Positions 1-10,537 of a DNA stretch of 64,000 nucleotides are shown one piece after another. Positions within the stretch are counted from its first letter, which is position 1, and each line of letters starts with the position of its first letter. The notes beneath the pieces were generated by a model. That model saw only the letters and a program-made list of their open reading frames with translations. It did not search any database and was not told where the DNA came from. The DNA comes from Paraphaeosphaeria minitans (Eukaryota; Ascomycota; Dothideomycetes; Pleosporales; Didymosphaeriaceae). Location: NCBI GenBank assembly GCA_015832175.1, contig WJXW01000010.1, positions 496,001 through 560,000 of the forward strand, given 5' to 3'. Both the position numbers and the translations under genes were made by a program.

Positions 1-300
1 AATATACTTGGCTAGAGTTGTTGATGGCTGTCCGACGTGGAAAGGACTACCTACCTACGATGTCCCGACTTCGGAACTTTCGCCCCCACTTACCTAGGTA
101 CCTAACTGAGGACACCATTGCCACTAGCCGATAACCCAACGCGACATGCCACATCTCTCCTTTCTGCGACCTGGACATAAATCACATGTCACTATGACTC
201 AGATCAGGCAACAGCTGCGTTCATAGAGAAGCTGCTGTGCCCAAGAATTCTATTCCACTCAATCCAAATTCCTACATTCCTCACCAGCAATGGTACAGCA

Positions 301-2635
301 ATGTCGAAAACTAGGAACACTCTTACAAGCGGGATATGCGGATGGGGAATGGGCACACTTTTATTACTCGTTCTTCTCGGGCTGGCCTTACCACAATCTG
401 CAGATGCACGTCCAGTTGAAGATTCAAGTGATTCTAATCCTCCGATAATTGGTATCAGTATTGGGAACTCACAGTCGTCTGTGGGAGCCAAAATGTAAGA
501 TTTCGCAGCATGAGTTGCATTGTAATGGCAAACCTGATTGTGCTAACAAATCCCAAGAAATAATACAATCCACATCATACCGGACAAGTACGGCAATCTT
601 GCTATCCCGTCGGTGGTATCTTTCAAGGAAGCTGGTGAAGCGGTGGTGGGCCAAGACGCACTAGACATTCTACTTTCGCACCCTGAACAATCAGTCACTG
701 GGTTCAAGAGGCTGCTGGGCAAAACTTATGAACAAGGTGGGGGTTTTTTCGACGAAGCGCACTACAAAATCATTTTTAAGACGAATGGAACGCCAGCCAT
801 CGAAATACCCCTCGCATCTGGGAGTGTAGAATTCTATCCCATGAAGATTTTAGCGCTTGTGATACATGAACTGAAGACTATGGCGGAGAAATTCCTCGGA
901 GAGAAGATTAAAGAAGCGGTAGTGACCATACCGGCCAGCTTCGACAGCGACCAACGGGTATGTTTCCGATAGGATCAATTCAGGGCTTTTCGCTAATATT
1001 GACAACTCTCAGGCTGATTTCAAAGAGACCAGTAGCACCACTGCACTTGATCTAGTTCATGTAATGAACGAGCCGACAGCTGCTAGTATGGCTTACAATC
1101 TAGACCAAGATTACAAGCAGGAGAAATACGTCCTAGTCTACAATCTTGATGGAACCACCTTCGACGCAACTGTAGTGTATATCGAGGATGGCGTACACGA
1201 GATATATGGAACTGCCAGAAGTGAGAACGTAAGCAGCAGCAGCAAGCATGTCAGCTCGAGTCAGCTGGCTCGTCTGCACTCCGATTTGCAAGGGGCCAGC
1301 TTCCAAGAGGTGAATGATCGTCCAGAAGGCAACAGCCCTTAGAAGTTCCTAGACCTCTGCATGTGCTAACATTTTTGAAACCCAGGAAAACAACACTGTG
1401 CTTGGCTTTTCGGCTTCAAGGAAAGATCAAGTTCCTCTACTGAACACAGATGCTGGAAGGGACGAAATAATTCCAGCAGAGGTTCGTGTGCGTCCCCAAT
1501 GAAGATAAAATGCACTTCAGCTCAGCGCAATTTACTCATATTACAGGAATTTATTGACTCTTTCAATGTCGAACAAGCTCTCCAAGTCGTCGACCGGGCT
1601 CTTCGAGAGGAGAACCTCACAATCTATGACATCACTGACATCGTGCCCAGTGGTGATTCGGCACGCATCCCGAAGCTTCGTTCTCGACTACTGGAACATT
1701 TTCCTCATAAGCTACCCGTTCACGAGAACATTGATCCAAGGCTCATTACCACCTACGGCGCTGCAAGACAAGGCTCCCATCTATACAACGACCACCCAAC
1801 CATTTGTTGCATCAGAGATGCGACACTTTGGCAGCTGGGTACGTTTGATGTTTCTTGCACGATGTTTTCACCCATTTAATCCAACACAGGCGTCGAAACT
1901 GCAGGTGGCATCATGAGCACGGTGGTAAAACGAGGAACCCCGATTCCGACCAAGAAGTCAAACATCTTTACCACCACGACCGACAACCAGACTTCGATAG
2001 CGGTGACAGTGTTCAAGGGCCAGCGAGACTTCGTCGCCAACAACACAAAACTTGGCAGCCTGGAGCTTGACGAGCTGATCCGCGCCCCGCGAGGGGTGCC
2101 AGAGGTAACGAAACGGACAGTACCATGACGGCAGCTCGCTTATAGTCGCCGCAGTTTGAAGTTACCGTTCAGGTGGATTATAACCATGGTTTGAGTGTAG
2201 GTTTACTGTGTGACAGGAATGGCTTTGTCCTTACTTTACCAGAGTTTGAAGGTTTCTTTGACTGAGCGCGGGAGCAACAAAACCGCGTCGCTCTTTGTTG
2301 AGGATGCACAGCTTCAGCCTTATACGGAAGCCGAAACGGAACTCTTCGAAGCTAATATTGGGGAGTGGGAACAATATGCAGAGGAAGAGAGGATTCTCCG
2401 TGACGCACTCCAGAAGCGGATTGTCGAGGGTGAAGACGGCATCCTTGAGACGACGACAGAGATAATAGAGCGGGCGGTCTTGCATGGAGAATTGCTTGTC
2501 CAGGGTGAGGGCTCAGAGTATTCCAGGGATTCGCATAGATGTCCACAGTATCCAGATGGATGTCCATGGTGGGGTCTGCTGGGCACCAAGGCATACGCGG
2601 GTCTCGAGAAGTTGTTCGCAATCGTACGATGGTAG
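301..2635 (+). CDS. Divergent secreted/ER-type Hsp70 (BiP/Kar2-like paralogue), eight exons
   Basis: The protein starts with a strong signal peptide (hydrophobic core around residues 19-31) and runs straight into an Hsp70 nucleotide-binding domain (IIGISIGNS where BiP has a GIDLGTT-type loop). My model joins 301-494, 558-957, 1013-1228, 1386-1481, 1547-1838, 1890-2104, 2155-2196 and 2243-2635, giving 615 codons in one frame. Recognisable Hsp70 blocks are IPSVVSF, VVTIPASF, MNEPTAASMAYNLD, the phosphate loop as NLDGTTFD, a degraded GGSTRIP as SGDSARIP, VETAGGIMSTVVKRGTPIPTK, and a C-terminal lid-like helix. The part of the ATPase lobe between the phosphate loop and the FEEL-like segment is not recognisable, and the two exons there (1386-1481 and the 1229-1385 intron) are the weakest part of the model. 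No HDEL-type retention signal is seen. An alternative last intron (2624-2687) would move the stop to 2762. Members normally fold ER clients with ATP; the changed motifs argue against normal ATPase activity. It could instead be an ageing pseudogene. Confidence 0.72.
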
Positions 2636-2762
2636 TGTGGTGTAGCTCCGCGATTAAAACCTGTCAAGCACTCTCCTGTGTATACAGGCCAAAGATGTCG
2701 AGGTAATTAGGACAATCGTCTTGCGTCATCTAGTTGACGAGCGTCACTCAGACTCTTGCTAG

Positions 2763-3323
2763 GTCTCCATTACAAGCCTGGGATCTATATGTGCTATCTA
2801 TCCATTGGTAAAGGGCTGGCTCGTGATCACTCCCGGAGGTACACAGCATATGAGAAATTTACGCGTCAACCGAAGAAATGAGTCATGTGACCCTCTTGCT
2901 GTCACGGAAATTGAGTCCCCAAGAATAAATGCACTCAAAAACGTCGACTCTGCCTTGTGAATTGACCTTTTTAGCAAGTATGCCACCGTAGTCTGTATTG
3001 TATCCCAATCGAAGACAGTGAACATGTGCTCTGATAACATGTCACGTCAAAGGACATGCGCTTGACCACTGAGTGACTGTATCTGACCTGCGTGAAGGCA
3101 AGATCTTGGTGCGCAAGAGAGATCTGGTTGGATTTTGAAGCGGCCTAGGACATGGCGAGTCTGGCCGTTTGAAAATTGCTTCAGTAATGTCATTCCTGCG
3201 ATCCCCGATGGATCTTGACTCCCATGGACTGTCAATGGATGATGGGCGCTCGACAAGAACTTTATTCAAGAAGGCAACGCCCGAGACAGTCACATTCTGC
3301 ATTTTCAAACGGTGGGAAGGATG
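2763..3323. other. Intergenic, no gene seen
   Basis: No open frame here resembles a known family on either strand. The right end leads into the TATA element of the zinc-ribbon gene. Confidence 0.5.
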
Positions 3324-3330
3324 TATAAAA
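3324..3330 (+). promoter_or_regulatory. TATA box of the small zinc-ribbon gene
   Basis: TATAAAA lies 182 bp before the ATG at 3512, in a purine-rich setting (GGAAGGATG before it, GGAGGAGGAG after it). The stretch between it and the ATG is a CA/CT-rich leader typical of fungal 5' UTRs. The position fits a core promoter, but no transcript start is visible from sequence. Confidence 0.45.
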
Positions 3331-3511
3331 GGAGGAGGAGCCGATGGGTACTCGATACCATACTCCAGCTCCACAACTCCACAACTCCACAGCATCCACG
3401 ACACTGCCTTGTACAAACCAATCCCCAAAGTCATACCACGTTACTTCATTACCCAAACTCGACGTATACCTACTCCCAGGTCCCCTTGACACCAGCCAAA
3501 GCCAACCCACC

Positions 3512-3685
3512 ATGATGCACTCACAAACACCACAATCGGAACTGCGTAACTGCAAAGAGCCCGCCCACCTGCAATGCAGCTACTGCGGGGCCATCACCAT
3601 GGAAGATTTGTGGGAAACCAGTGTCGACGGCCAGTGGCGGCAATGCCCCAAATGCGGAGCGCAAATAGCCGCCGGAACGATTTAG
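3512..3685 (+). CDS. 57-residue zinc-ribbon protein
   Basis: A single exon starts at ATGATG. The protein carries two CxxC knuckles, Cys22-x2-Cys25 (QCSYCG) and Cys45-x2-Cys48 (QCPKCG), 19 residues apart, the spacing of a rubredoxin-type zinc ribbon. Nothing else in it is recognisable, and there is no signal peptide or membrane segment. A TATA box upstream and a CT/CA-rich leader support a transcribed unit. The function is unknown: a zinc-stabilised interaction module is an inference from the knuckles only. The frame is also open upstream of this ATG, but that part is leader-like in composition. Confidence 0.55.
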   Translation: MMHSQTPQSELRNCKEPAHLQCSYCGAITMEDLWETSVDGQWRQCPKCGAQIAAGTI

Positions 3686-4274
3686 GATTCCGGGGAGGGG
3701 GGAAGAGGATGCACGGGTAGGTAGGGAGGTAGACGATGTGCAGATAGCTACCTACGTGGTGAGGTCCGAGCAGGAAAGGTGGAGCTCTGTTTGTCTTGCT
3801 GGCGGTGGGTTGGACCATGCGACTGATTCAGACGGCCATTGGGGTGTGTGAGACGAGGGAGTCGGGTTAGATGGGTACGGTAGGTATCGTCGACGGAATC
3901 TACATGTGGTCGTGCAACATTGCATCTTTTCTGCAGTCACGCCCGGTATTTCTTCATCTTCATACAGCGCGAGCGTTTACGCTCGCTCGGCATCGTCAAA
4001 CGCCAGGTATCTTCACGGCAGGAACGTCGATTTCCTGGTCTACTTGCAAAGCATATGGGCACTTTATTAGGGTGACGTTCGGATGGGCCTTGCTCTGTGG
4101 CTTTCTCTCCTCGCCGTATTGAGACAGCTCGAGGAGCTCTTCCACGGTACTCTCTTGGGTAGGGTCCGCAGTCGCATGCAGACCAATGCAGGGGTGCAGG
4201 GCCAAGGGGATGTACATGACGTTGTTTTGATGTTTGTTCGACGTCCTTGGTTGGGAAGGATGGCGGCTTCTGGA

Positions 4275-4600
4275 ATCGCGTTTGGTGTGACGGACGGCGA
4301 TTCCGGTATCACGTGTTATGACTGGTAGCGACTTCTGCAATTACGTGTTATGACTGGTAGCGACTTCTGGAATCACGTGTTATGACTAGTAGCGACTTTA
4401 GGAGTTACGTGTTATGGCTAATAGCGACTTCTAGCATTACGTGTTATGACTAGTAGCGACTTTAGGAACCACGTGTTATGACTGGTAGCGACTTTGGGAG
4501 TCTCGTGGTATGGCTGATAGCGACTTCTAGAACCACGTCTGTTGTGAGTAATGGCGACGTCTGGAATCACGTCTTTGCGAGATTCAGATGCTGTGGGTCT
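4275..4600. repeat. 32-bp minisatellite, about 8 clear units plus degenerate ends
   Basis: Units begin at 4308, 4340, 4372, 4404, 4436, 4468, 4500 and 4532, each 32 bp (the last 34 bp). The consensus is close to ATCACGTGTTATGACTGGTAG followed by CGACTTCTGGA. A diverged unit precedes them from 4275, and a fragment follows from 4566. The best conserved part is the A(C/T)(C/A)CGTGTTATG core, so CACGTG or TACGTG recurs every 32 bp. Divergence between units is mostly at the ends (TCTGGA versus TTTAGG). Confidence 0.93.
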
Positions 4601-5137
4601 AGCTGGGGAGCCTCGGGATGTGCCCTGAAAAAAAGTACGAAGGCGCTGCGTCAATGAAATGTGAAACGCAGCGTCGAGCAGAGATCAGTCAGCTAACCGC
4701 ATGCGAATTCAGCTGGTCAGCGCACACGGGGACGGGGAGGAAGGGGATGAAACGTGGCGGATGAGGACAAGTGCACCCGTTGGCCAAGGAGCCGGGCGAG
4801 CTGCTGCGCCTCAGCCGGGTGTTCTTGAGTCTTCGACAACACGCCCTGGACCGCGTCGGCGCGTCTCGTTGGTGTGCAGCGTGAGTGTGCAGTGTGCAGT
4901 GTGCACTGTACAGTAGATATCTACTGACTATTGACGTGGACGACGGCTTCGAGAATGGTGATGGCACCAGACAATGCTACCGTACTTGGCGCACTAAATA
5001 GACTTGGTTGCTAGCAAGAATAGTACTCGTAAACTGCTTTGTGGGGTTGCAAAGGTGCTAGCTAGGCATCATGAAGCTGTGGAATCTGGATATAGTGCTT
5101 TAGTCCATGGCCGGGATGCCGCCTTGATGACGAGCAG

Positions 5138-5343
5138 GTCCTCTCTTTCTCCTTTCTTTCCGTCTCTGTGTCTCTCTCCCTGTCTCTCTCCCTCTGTCTC
5201 TCTCCCTCTGTCTCTCTGCCTCTGTCTCTCTCCCTCTGTCTCTCTGTGTCTCTCTCCCTCTCTCCCTCTCTCTGTGTCTCTCTCCCTCTCTCACCCGCTC
5301 TCACCCGCTCCCACCCTCTCCCTCACCCTCCCTCTCCCTCTCT
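5138..5343. repeat. CT-rich (CTCTGTCTCTCTCCCT) imperfect microsatellite
   Basis: About 200 bp of nearly pure pyrimidine on the plus strand, built from CTCT, CTGT and CCCT blocks. It lies about 800-1000 bp upstream of the TRP-like start codon. Such tracts occur in fungal promoters and leaders, but this could equally be an unselected microsatellite. Confidence 0.9.
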
Positions 5344-5430
5344 GCAGCGCCGCCGTCGGCTCCAAAAAAACCCCCCCGCCTCCTCCACCGCATTCGCGCG
5401 GCCCTCTGCTCCGACGCGCGAGTGCATCTC

Positions 5431-5507
5431 TCTACCTATACTCAGCTAGATATCTACCTATACTCAGCTAGAAATCTACCTAGACTCTACCTAGACTCTA
5501 CGTAGAC
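5431..5507. repeat. Short direct repeats, ATCTACCTATACTCAGCTAG type
   Basis: A unit of about 22 bp (TCTACCTATACTCAGCTAGA) occurs twice, followed by two copies of the shorter TCTACCTAGAC. All share the CTACCTA core, which is common elsewhere in this window's intergenic DNA. Confidence 0.8.
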
Positions 5508-5575
5508 TACTGACGCTGCACTAACGGCGCCTTGCCTCGCTAGTTTGTGCAACTGTCAAGCGCCAAACTGCCCGT

Positions 5576-5668
5576 TGCTGCTGCTGCTGCTGCTGCTGTT
5601 GCTGTTACTGTCGCTGCTGTCGCTGCTGTCGCTGCTGTCGCTGCTGCTGCTACTGCTGCTACTGCTGA
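5576..5668. repeat. CTG / CTGTCG trinucleotide-hexanucleotide tract
   Basis: Seven or more CTG units are followed by CTGTTG, CTGTTA, three CTGTCG repeats and further CTG/CTA units. The tract lies about 470-560 bp upstream of the TRP-like start, probably in the promoter or leader. It is non-coding in my model. Confidence 0.9.
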
Positions 5669-5806
5669 TGCACCCCGCCCAGACGCGTCCGTCCGCCCTA
5701 TTGTCTACTGCCTGAGATGCTCGCCCGGACCTGCGTCGCCCTTTCGCTCGCTCAACATCTTTCCACTTCGTACCCTCGCTTTCGCTCGTTGACCCTCCCG
5801 GACGCC

Positions 5807-5824
5807 ATGTGTTTGGTCTTATAG
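5807..5824 (+). promoter_or_regulatory. Upstream ORF 1 in the TRP-like leader (5 codons)
   Basis: ATG TGT TTG GTC TTA TAG is the first ATG downstream of the CTG tract and is out of frame with the main start at 6138. Whether it lies in the mRNA is unknown. Confidence 0.35.
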
Positions 5825-6114
5825 AGTGCCCATCACCACCGCGACCACTCACCACCGCGACCACTCACCACCGCCGCCCTTTTCATCCACGCCACCCAGT
5901 CCTCGACCGACCCGAGCCAGCCCTGCCGCTTCTCACGCCCGGCTTGCTCAGGCACACCTGCCTACTCCTCTACCTCGCCCACCGCCGCTGCCGCAGCCTC
6001 TCCACCGCGCACCCATACCTATACCCGCTCTGTTTCCGCCTGCGCCGCCGCATCGACGCCATATCCCGGCCTGGAGCCGCAACCACACCGCAGTCTGCAA
6101 GCTGGACAGTGAAC

Positions 6115-6141
6115 ATGAAGAAGGGGACCCGGGGGCGATGA
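6115..6141 (+). promoter_or_regulatory. Upstream ORF 2 overlapping the TRP-like start codon
   Basis: An 8-codon frame (MKKGTRGR) ends in TGA at 6139-6141. The main start is a double ATGATG at 6138-6143, so the upstream stop lies across the two candidate initiators. This arrangement permits termination-reinitiation or leaky scanning. Confidence 0.5.
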
Positions 6142-9100
6142 TGGCAACGTGCAATGCGTCCAATGGTGCCCGCGTACTACGTGCCGGCAGCCAACGCGAA
6201 CTGCCGTCCCTCCAACCCACACAACCTCCCCCACGACCGCGACGGAAACGACCGACTGGCTCGCTGTCCCACTCTCTATTCCTTTACGTACTCGTTGTAA
6301 TCCTGGCGGCACTCCCCGTAGCCAACGCCGTCTTCATCAACTTCGACAACTGTCTCGACTCCAACTACCGCCGCGAAACCACCCCAGTCCGTCTGCAGTT
6401 CACCCCCATGCATGTCTGGGTCAAGTTCAACAACACGGATTCCACCCACCGCTTGAATGTCACCATCTACGGCAATGTCTCTGGACAGCTCACAAGTGGC
6501 AACTATCCTCCGCCCTCGTCTCCCACGTGGGACGATCCCAAGGATTCTTTCGGAAAGATCCCTAATGCTTGGCGGGTGGGCAGTCCGGGCAACCTGGGAG
6601 GTGTAGCCACAACATTGTTTCCCACCTTTGATGCTCTCACCTACTCATCTTGGAACCCCGGCCCCCAGCAATTCTGCAATTACACCATCAACACAGCATG
6701 CCCAATTGCCCCCGTCTTCCCACAGACGGTGCCCGATGGAACCAACTTGAGCGACCCGACCACGTTGCCAGCCTTCGGCGTCCAAAGGGACTTCTACAGC
6801 AGCTACTCCTTCACCACTTGGGAAGCCACGTTCCGTATTGTTGCGGGTGACGAAGACGCCACTACCATCGGCTGCGTCTCCGCTACCATAACACCCGACC
6901 TCGGGCCAAATTTGAGCGGTGCCATAAGGTACATGCCCGCCGCCATTCTCGTACTGGTCGGCATTGCCACCGTTTTTGCTGGCATGTACAGTCCTTGGGG
7001 TTCGACCAACATCTTTCGCTGGTCCAGCAACTACGGCAGAGACGAGGATCTGCTGCGTCTAGTCACCCCTGGGTTCGGAGATTGTTTACAGTACATCCAG
7101 TTCATCGTCTTGGCGGGCAGCTTGAACCTGCAGTATCCAGGCTATTTCCAGCCCGTGATAAGCCGGGCAAGCTGGTCGTCGCTCATGTTCAATCAGAGCT
7201 TCGTTAGCGGTCTCAATGGCACACAGAGCCTGGATGACGGCATCTACTTCGTGAACGGCACCTACGGCCTGTCCAAGTTGAGCAAATACGTCGGCATATC
7301 AGAGGACCAGGACGTGTGGGCCGGCATGGCCATCTGGCTGCTTGTCCTGATTGGCATCGTTGTATTGCTGGTGCAGCTAGGTTTCTTCCTGCGCTGGGCT
7401 TTCCGTCTCGTTACCAATGTTCAGGACACCGATCTCCGTGGCAAGAACTGGCCTTTCACGGCTGGCAATATCGTGCGCATTGTGCTCAACTGGTTCATGC
7501 TGCCCATCGTCACGTTGTCGTTGTTCCAAATGGTAGTTGCACCGGGCTCCTCTGCCTCGGTGGTTGCTTGTGCTGTCGTGCTCCTGATGGGAGCCAGCGG
7601 AGCAGCAGTGTGGATATTCTGGATGATCTTCACGACGCGTCCGCGTGCCCATCTCTTCGACGATCTGCCTACTGTCCTGACGTACGGTCCGTTGTATAAT
7701 ACCTACTCGGACGATGCGGCTCCGTTTGCCTTCATTCCGGCTCTGCTGACCGTGATCCGCGGCATCGCCATCGGAGCCATCCAACCATCGGGCATCGCGC
7801 AGATCATTATCCTTGCCATTTGCGAAGTCATTATGATCATGACATTGCACGCTTTCAGGCCTTTCCAGTCCAACACCTCCATGAACGCGTACCACACCTT
7901 CTTCGCCTCCGTCCGGCTTGCCTGCATTTTGCTCATGGTAGCATTTGTTCCGTCGCTGGGGGTGTCTGAAGCGCCGAAAGGGTGGATCGGCTATGCTATC
8001 CTTCTGCTGCATGCCATCGTTTTGGTGTTTGGATTCTTCCTCAACTCTCTTCAGACCATCATCGAGGTGGCTGCTAGACTCACAGGTGCCGGGGCGGACC
8101 AGCGTGGAGGCCTGACAAAAGTCTTTGGCAAACGCGACCTTGCGAAACGGAACCATCGACACCAGCGCAGCAGCCTGAATTCGAACGCGGCGATGCTTGC
8201 TCATGATGGGAACAAGGGGTCTATCCAGCTCAGTGGAGGGCGGGCTCGCAGCCTTTCTGGTAGCTCTGCCGTTCTTTTGAACGGGCCTTACGGTGCCAAC
8301 CGTGAAAGCGTTGCCTTTGACGGCTTCAGCCAAGGAGAGTACAGTCACGGTGGAACGAGCCCAGGGACGCCGGGCACCAATGCAACCCCTTTCACGTTTC
8401 TGGCCGGATCTGCGTCAAGTTCTCGACGGCCGACCATGGGTACGACGTTGGACAACCCTGACCCGTACTACCGACCACCCAGGGCGCGGAAGCATACCAT
8501 GGAGTCGATGACGGCGAGCTTGTCGAATCGAAGATCCCAGAGCGCCGATTTGACAAACACGCCATACGCAGACAATCCAGATCTCGAAAGTGGGGATTTG
8601 GGAGAGGGTCCGTCTTCGTGGTCACCCGGAAAGCGATCCATCACCCCTGCATTCTTACGCATGCAGCGCGACGACTCAGACCCAAGTGTCGACCGCCGCA
8701 ACAACACCGACTATTCTGTGCGCGAGTCGGACTTCTACTACGGTCTTCGTGGGCCTGCTCTGTCATCTCAGCCCTCGCGCAAGCTAAAGACCGGACCCGC
8801 AGATCCAATGGGCCCAGTCTCATCAGCCACGGGTTGGTTCAAGAGCCTAGGTTTCTTTGCTGGAAAGAAGAAAGAAAAGGGCAAGGGATTTGAAGTCGTC
8901 CGCAGCACGCGTATGCCACCGCAAATGATTGCTGAAGAGGAGGAAGCATCTCCGCATGCACCCCAAGAGCCATACCATGACAGCCCTGCTGAATCTCCGA
9001 GCGACAAGAAGAAGTCGATAAAACAGGATAGCCCTGGTTCAGCTACGGCAGCCGGTGCTATTGGGCGTTCGAGCGTCAGTGAATCAGACAAGAGCAGCAG

Positions 9101-9776
9101 CGGCGACGACGAAAACGACAACGACGACGACGATGACTATGACGTTATCCCGCCGCATATGAGAGTATCCGATCTACCTCCCATGCTCGGTGCAATCGAT
9201 ACTGGTGCTGGTATCGAGCTTCCAAGTAGAATTGGGTCTCATGCATCGCGCATGTCCAGACAACAGCCACCGAGTCGCGCTCCCACGATACCACGCAAAA
9301 GTTCTAGGCGGACGCCTTCTACCGATGCAGCCATACTCGAGAGCAGCAATCGATTATCAACGGTCACGGCGTCTCCACCGAGATCACCAAGACGACGATC
9401 TGCACACCTTGCCAGCACTCCAAGCCAGCGTCTTCGGCCAGCAGGAAACACTCTCCCCATTCGCTTACCGTTTGGGTCCTCAGAGCCGTCGCCATCGCCG
9501 GATCCCAGTCCGAACCATTCGGCAGCTTCGAGTCTGTACCCAACCCATGACAGGGACTATCACTCATTGGGTAATATAGACGCGCTCGCACCGCTTCCGA
9601 TTATCCAGACTGGAGAGCGGCCGTTGAGCACAGGGTACGTGCATCAGCACGTGGCACGCGACAGCATTCAAAACGACAACCACGTTCCAGGCAGCCATCT
9701 CGAAACGTCTGCCGAGATCATCGATCGAAGCCGAAGCGTTAGCACACAAGGCAGCCTGAACAACCGGCGCCGATGA
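6138..9776 (+). CDS. TRP-like ion channel (fungal Pkd2/Flc-type family), 1212 aa
   Basis: A single long exon. I start at the ATGATG at 6138 because the frame is open further upstream only through proline/histidine-rich leader sequence without an ATG. After a basic N-terminus there is a signal or first membrane segment (about residues 45-65). An N-glycosylation-rich extracellular ML-like domain (about 66-250) follows, then a polytopic core of about nine hydrophobic segments (about 250-645). The core carries the family block SPWGSTNIFRWSSNYGRDED and LVTPGFGDCLQYIQF. The last 570 residues are a disordered Ser/Pro-rich cytosolic tail with a pure acidic run near residue 990 (EDENDNDDDDDYD-like). 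Fungal members act in calcium entry, FAD transport or polarised growth at the plasma membrane or ER. Which of these applies here cannot be told from sequence. Translation may be tuned by the upstream ORFs. Confidence 0.88.
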   Translation: MMATCNASNGARVLRAGSQRELPSLQPTQPPPRPRRKRPTGSLSHSLFLYVLVVILAALPVANAVFINFDNCLDSNYRRETTPVRLQFTPMHVWVKFNNTDSTHRLNVTIYGNVSGQLTSGNYPPPSSPTWDDPKDSFGKIPNAWRVGSPGNLGGVATTLFPTFDALTYSSWNPGPQQFCNYTINTACPIAPVFPQTVPDGTNLSDPTTLPAFGVQRDFYSSYSFTTWEATFRIVAGDEDATTIGCVSATITPDLGPNLSGAIRYMPAAILVLVGIATVFAGMYSPWGSTNIFRWSSNYGRDEDLLRLVTPGFGDCLQYIQFIVLAGSLNLQYPGYFQPVISRASWSSLMFNQSFVSGLNGTQSLDDGIYFVNGTYGLSKLSKYVGISEDQDVWAGMAIWLLVLIGIVVLLVQLGFFLRWAFRLVTNVQDTDLRGKNWPFTAGNIVRIVLNWFMLPIVTLSLFQMVVAPGSSASVVACAVVLLMGASGAAVWIFWMIFTTRPRAHLFDDLPTVLTYGPLYNTYSDDAAPFAFIPALLTVIRGIAIGAIQPSGIAQIIILAICEVIMIMTLHAFRPFQSNTSMNAYHTFFASVRLACILLMVAFVPSLGVSEAPKGWIGYAILLLHAIVLVFGFFLNSLQTIIEVAARLTGAGADQRGGLTKVFGKRDLAKRNHRHQRSSLNSNAAMLAHDGNKGSIQLSGGRARSLSGSSAVLLNGPYGANRESVAFDGFSQGEYSHGGTSPGTPGTNATPFTFLAGSASSSRRPTMGTTLDNPDPYYRPPRARKHTMESMTASLSNRRSQSADLTNTPYADNPDLESGDLGEGPSSWSPGKRSITPAFLRMQRDDSDPSVDRRNNTDYSVRESDFYYGLRGPALSSQPSRKLKTGPADPMGPVSSATGWFKSLGFFAGKKKEKGKGFEVVRSTRMPPQMIAEEEEASPHAPQEPYHDSPAESPSDKKKSIKQDSPGSATAAGAIGRSSVSESDKSSSGDDENDNDDDDDYDVIPPHMRVSDLPPMLGAIDTGAGIELPSRIGSHASRMSRQQPPSRAPTIPRKSSRRTPSTDAAILESSNRLSTVTASPPRSPRRRSAHLASTPSQRLRPAGNTLPIRLPFGSSEPSPSPDPSPNHSAASSLYPTHDRDYHSLGNIDALAPLPIIQTGERPLSTGYVHQHVARDSIQNDNHVPGSHLETSAEIIDRSRSVSTQGSLNNRRR

Positions 9777-10537
9777 AATATCCATCTTTAACTTTGCTAA
9801 TTTATACTGGATCCATTGTACAAGATTTCAGAGGGAGGAAGCGAGGGTGTTCATACAGCACCATACGATCTCTAGTGTAATCCGAAGCCCTTTCGGCTTT
9901 CTGTCACGAATTTCCTTGCTACTGTACAACTCATCGTCATCAAAAGTGGGTTTCTGGTGTTTTTAGCGTTCGTGGGGCCGGATCAGTGGGGTACGGTGCA
10001 ATGGTCGGGCACATGCACATTGTACATGTACGGCCAGCAGCAGGAGAAACATGGCATATAGGGGACTGCATAATACAGCAATTTGATATTCTGGCAGGCA
10101 TAACTTGCGACGGTGAATGTTCTGGTGGAGACTGTGGAATGAAGGGGCGGATGCTTGCGGTTCGAGTCGCGTGATGAGGGGAACCGTGCGTGGGCATCTC
10201 CATGCTCCTGGCTGGCGATAAAGCAACTCCGGGCCTGAGGTGCCTCCGCATTCCCTCCAAGCTGCATTCGTCGCACGCTTGGAGCGGACCAGTCTTGACA
10301 CCCCTTCGAAATCTGGGGTGTGCTTGATCGTACACCGAAGAACTGAGGTCGTTCGCACCTGTCGCCCCTCACAGTCGAGTCGACAGCGGACCCACCACTG
10401 TCACACCACGGGCTGGATTCACTGGCGACGGTGAGCGTGAGCAGTAGTCCTCATGTCCAGTGCTCATTGCCTCACAGAAGCCTGCAGACCGCTTGCAAAG
10501 CGCATTACTAAACACAGTACTTGAGTGGCGGCATGTT
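9777..10537. other. Intergenic between TRP-like and FYVE-RING genes
   Basis: Likely 3' UTR of the channel gene followed by the promoter of the ubiquitin-ligase gene. No coding region is supported. A B-box-like GGTTCGAGTC at about 10157 has no matching tRNA arms. Confidence 0.5.

Larger units (their letters stand above)
3686..5806. other. Gene-free, repeat-rich upstream region of the TRP-like gene
   Basis: No credible coding region. It holds the 32-bp minisatellite, a CT-rich tract, short direct repeats and a CTG/CTGTCG tract, each listed separately. The open frames through the CT and CTG tracts encode only low-complexity Leu/Ser or Ala/Val runs and lack ATG starts or homology. Confidence 0.6.

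Noticed and set aside
5547..5792. Ala/Val-rich small protein over the CTG tract
   Set aside because: It has no ATG start and is a translation of the trinucleotide repeat.
7377..8348. 323-codon minus-strand frame
   Set aside because: It is a shadow of the TRP-like coding sequence on the opposite strand.
10150..10175. B-box-like GGTTCGAGTCG suggesting a tRNA
   Set aside because: No acceptor, D or anticodon arms can be paired around it.
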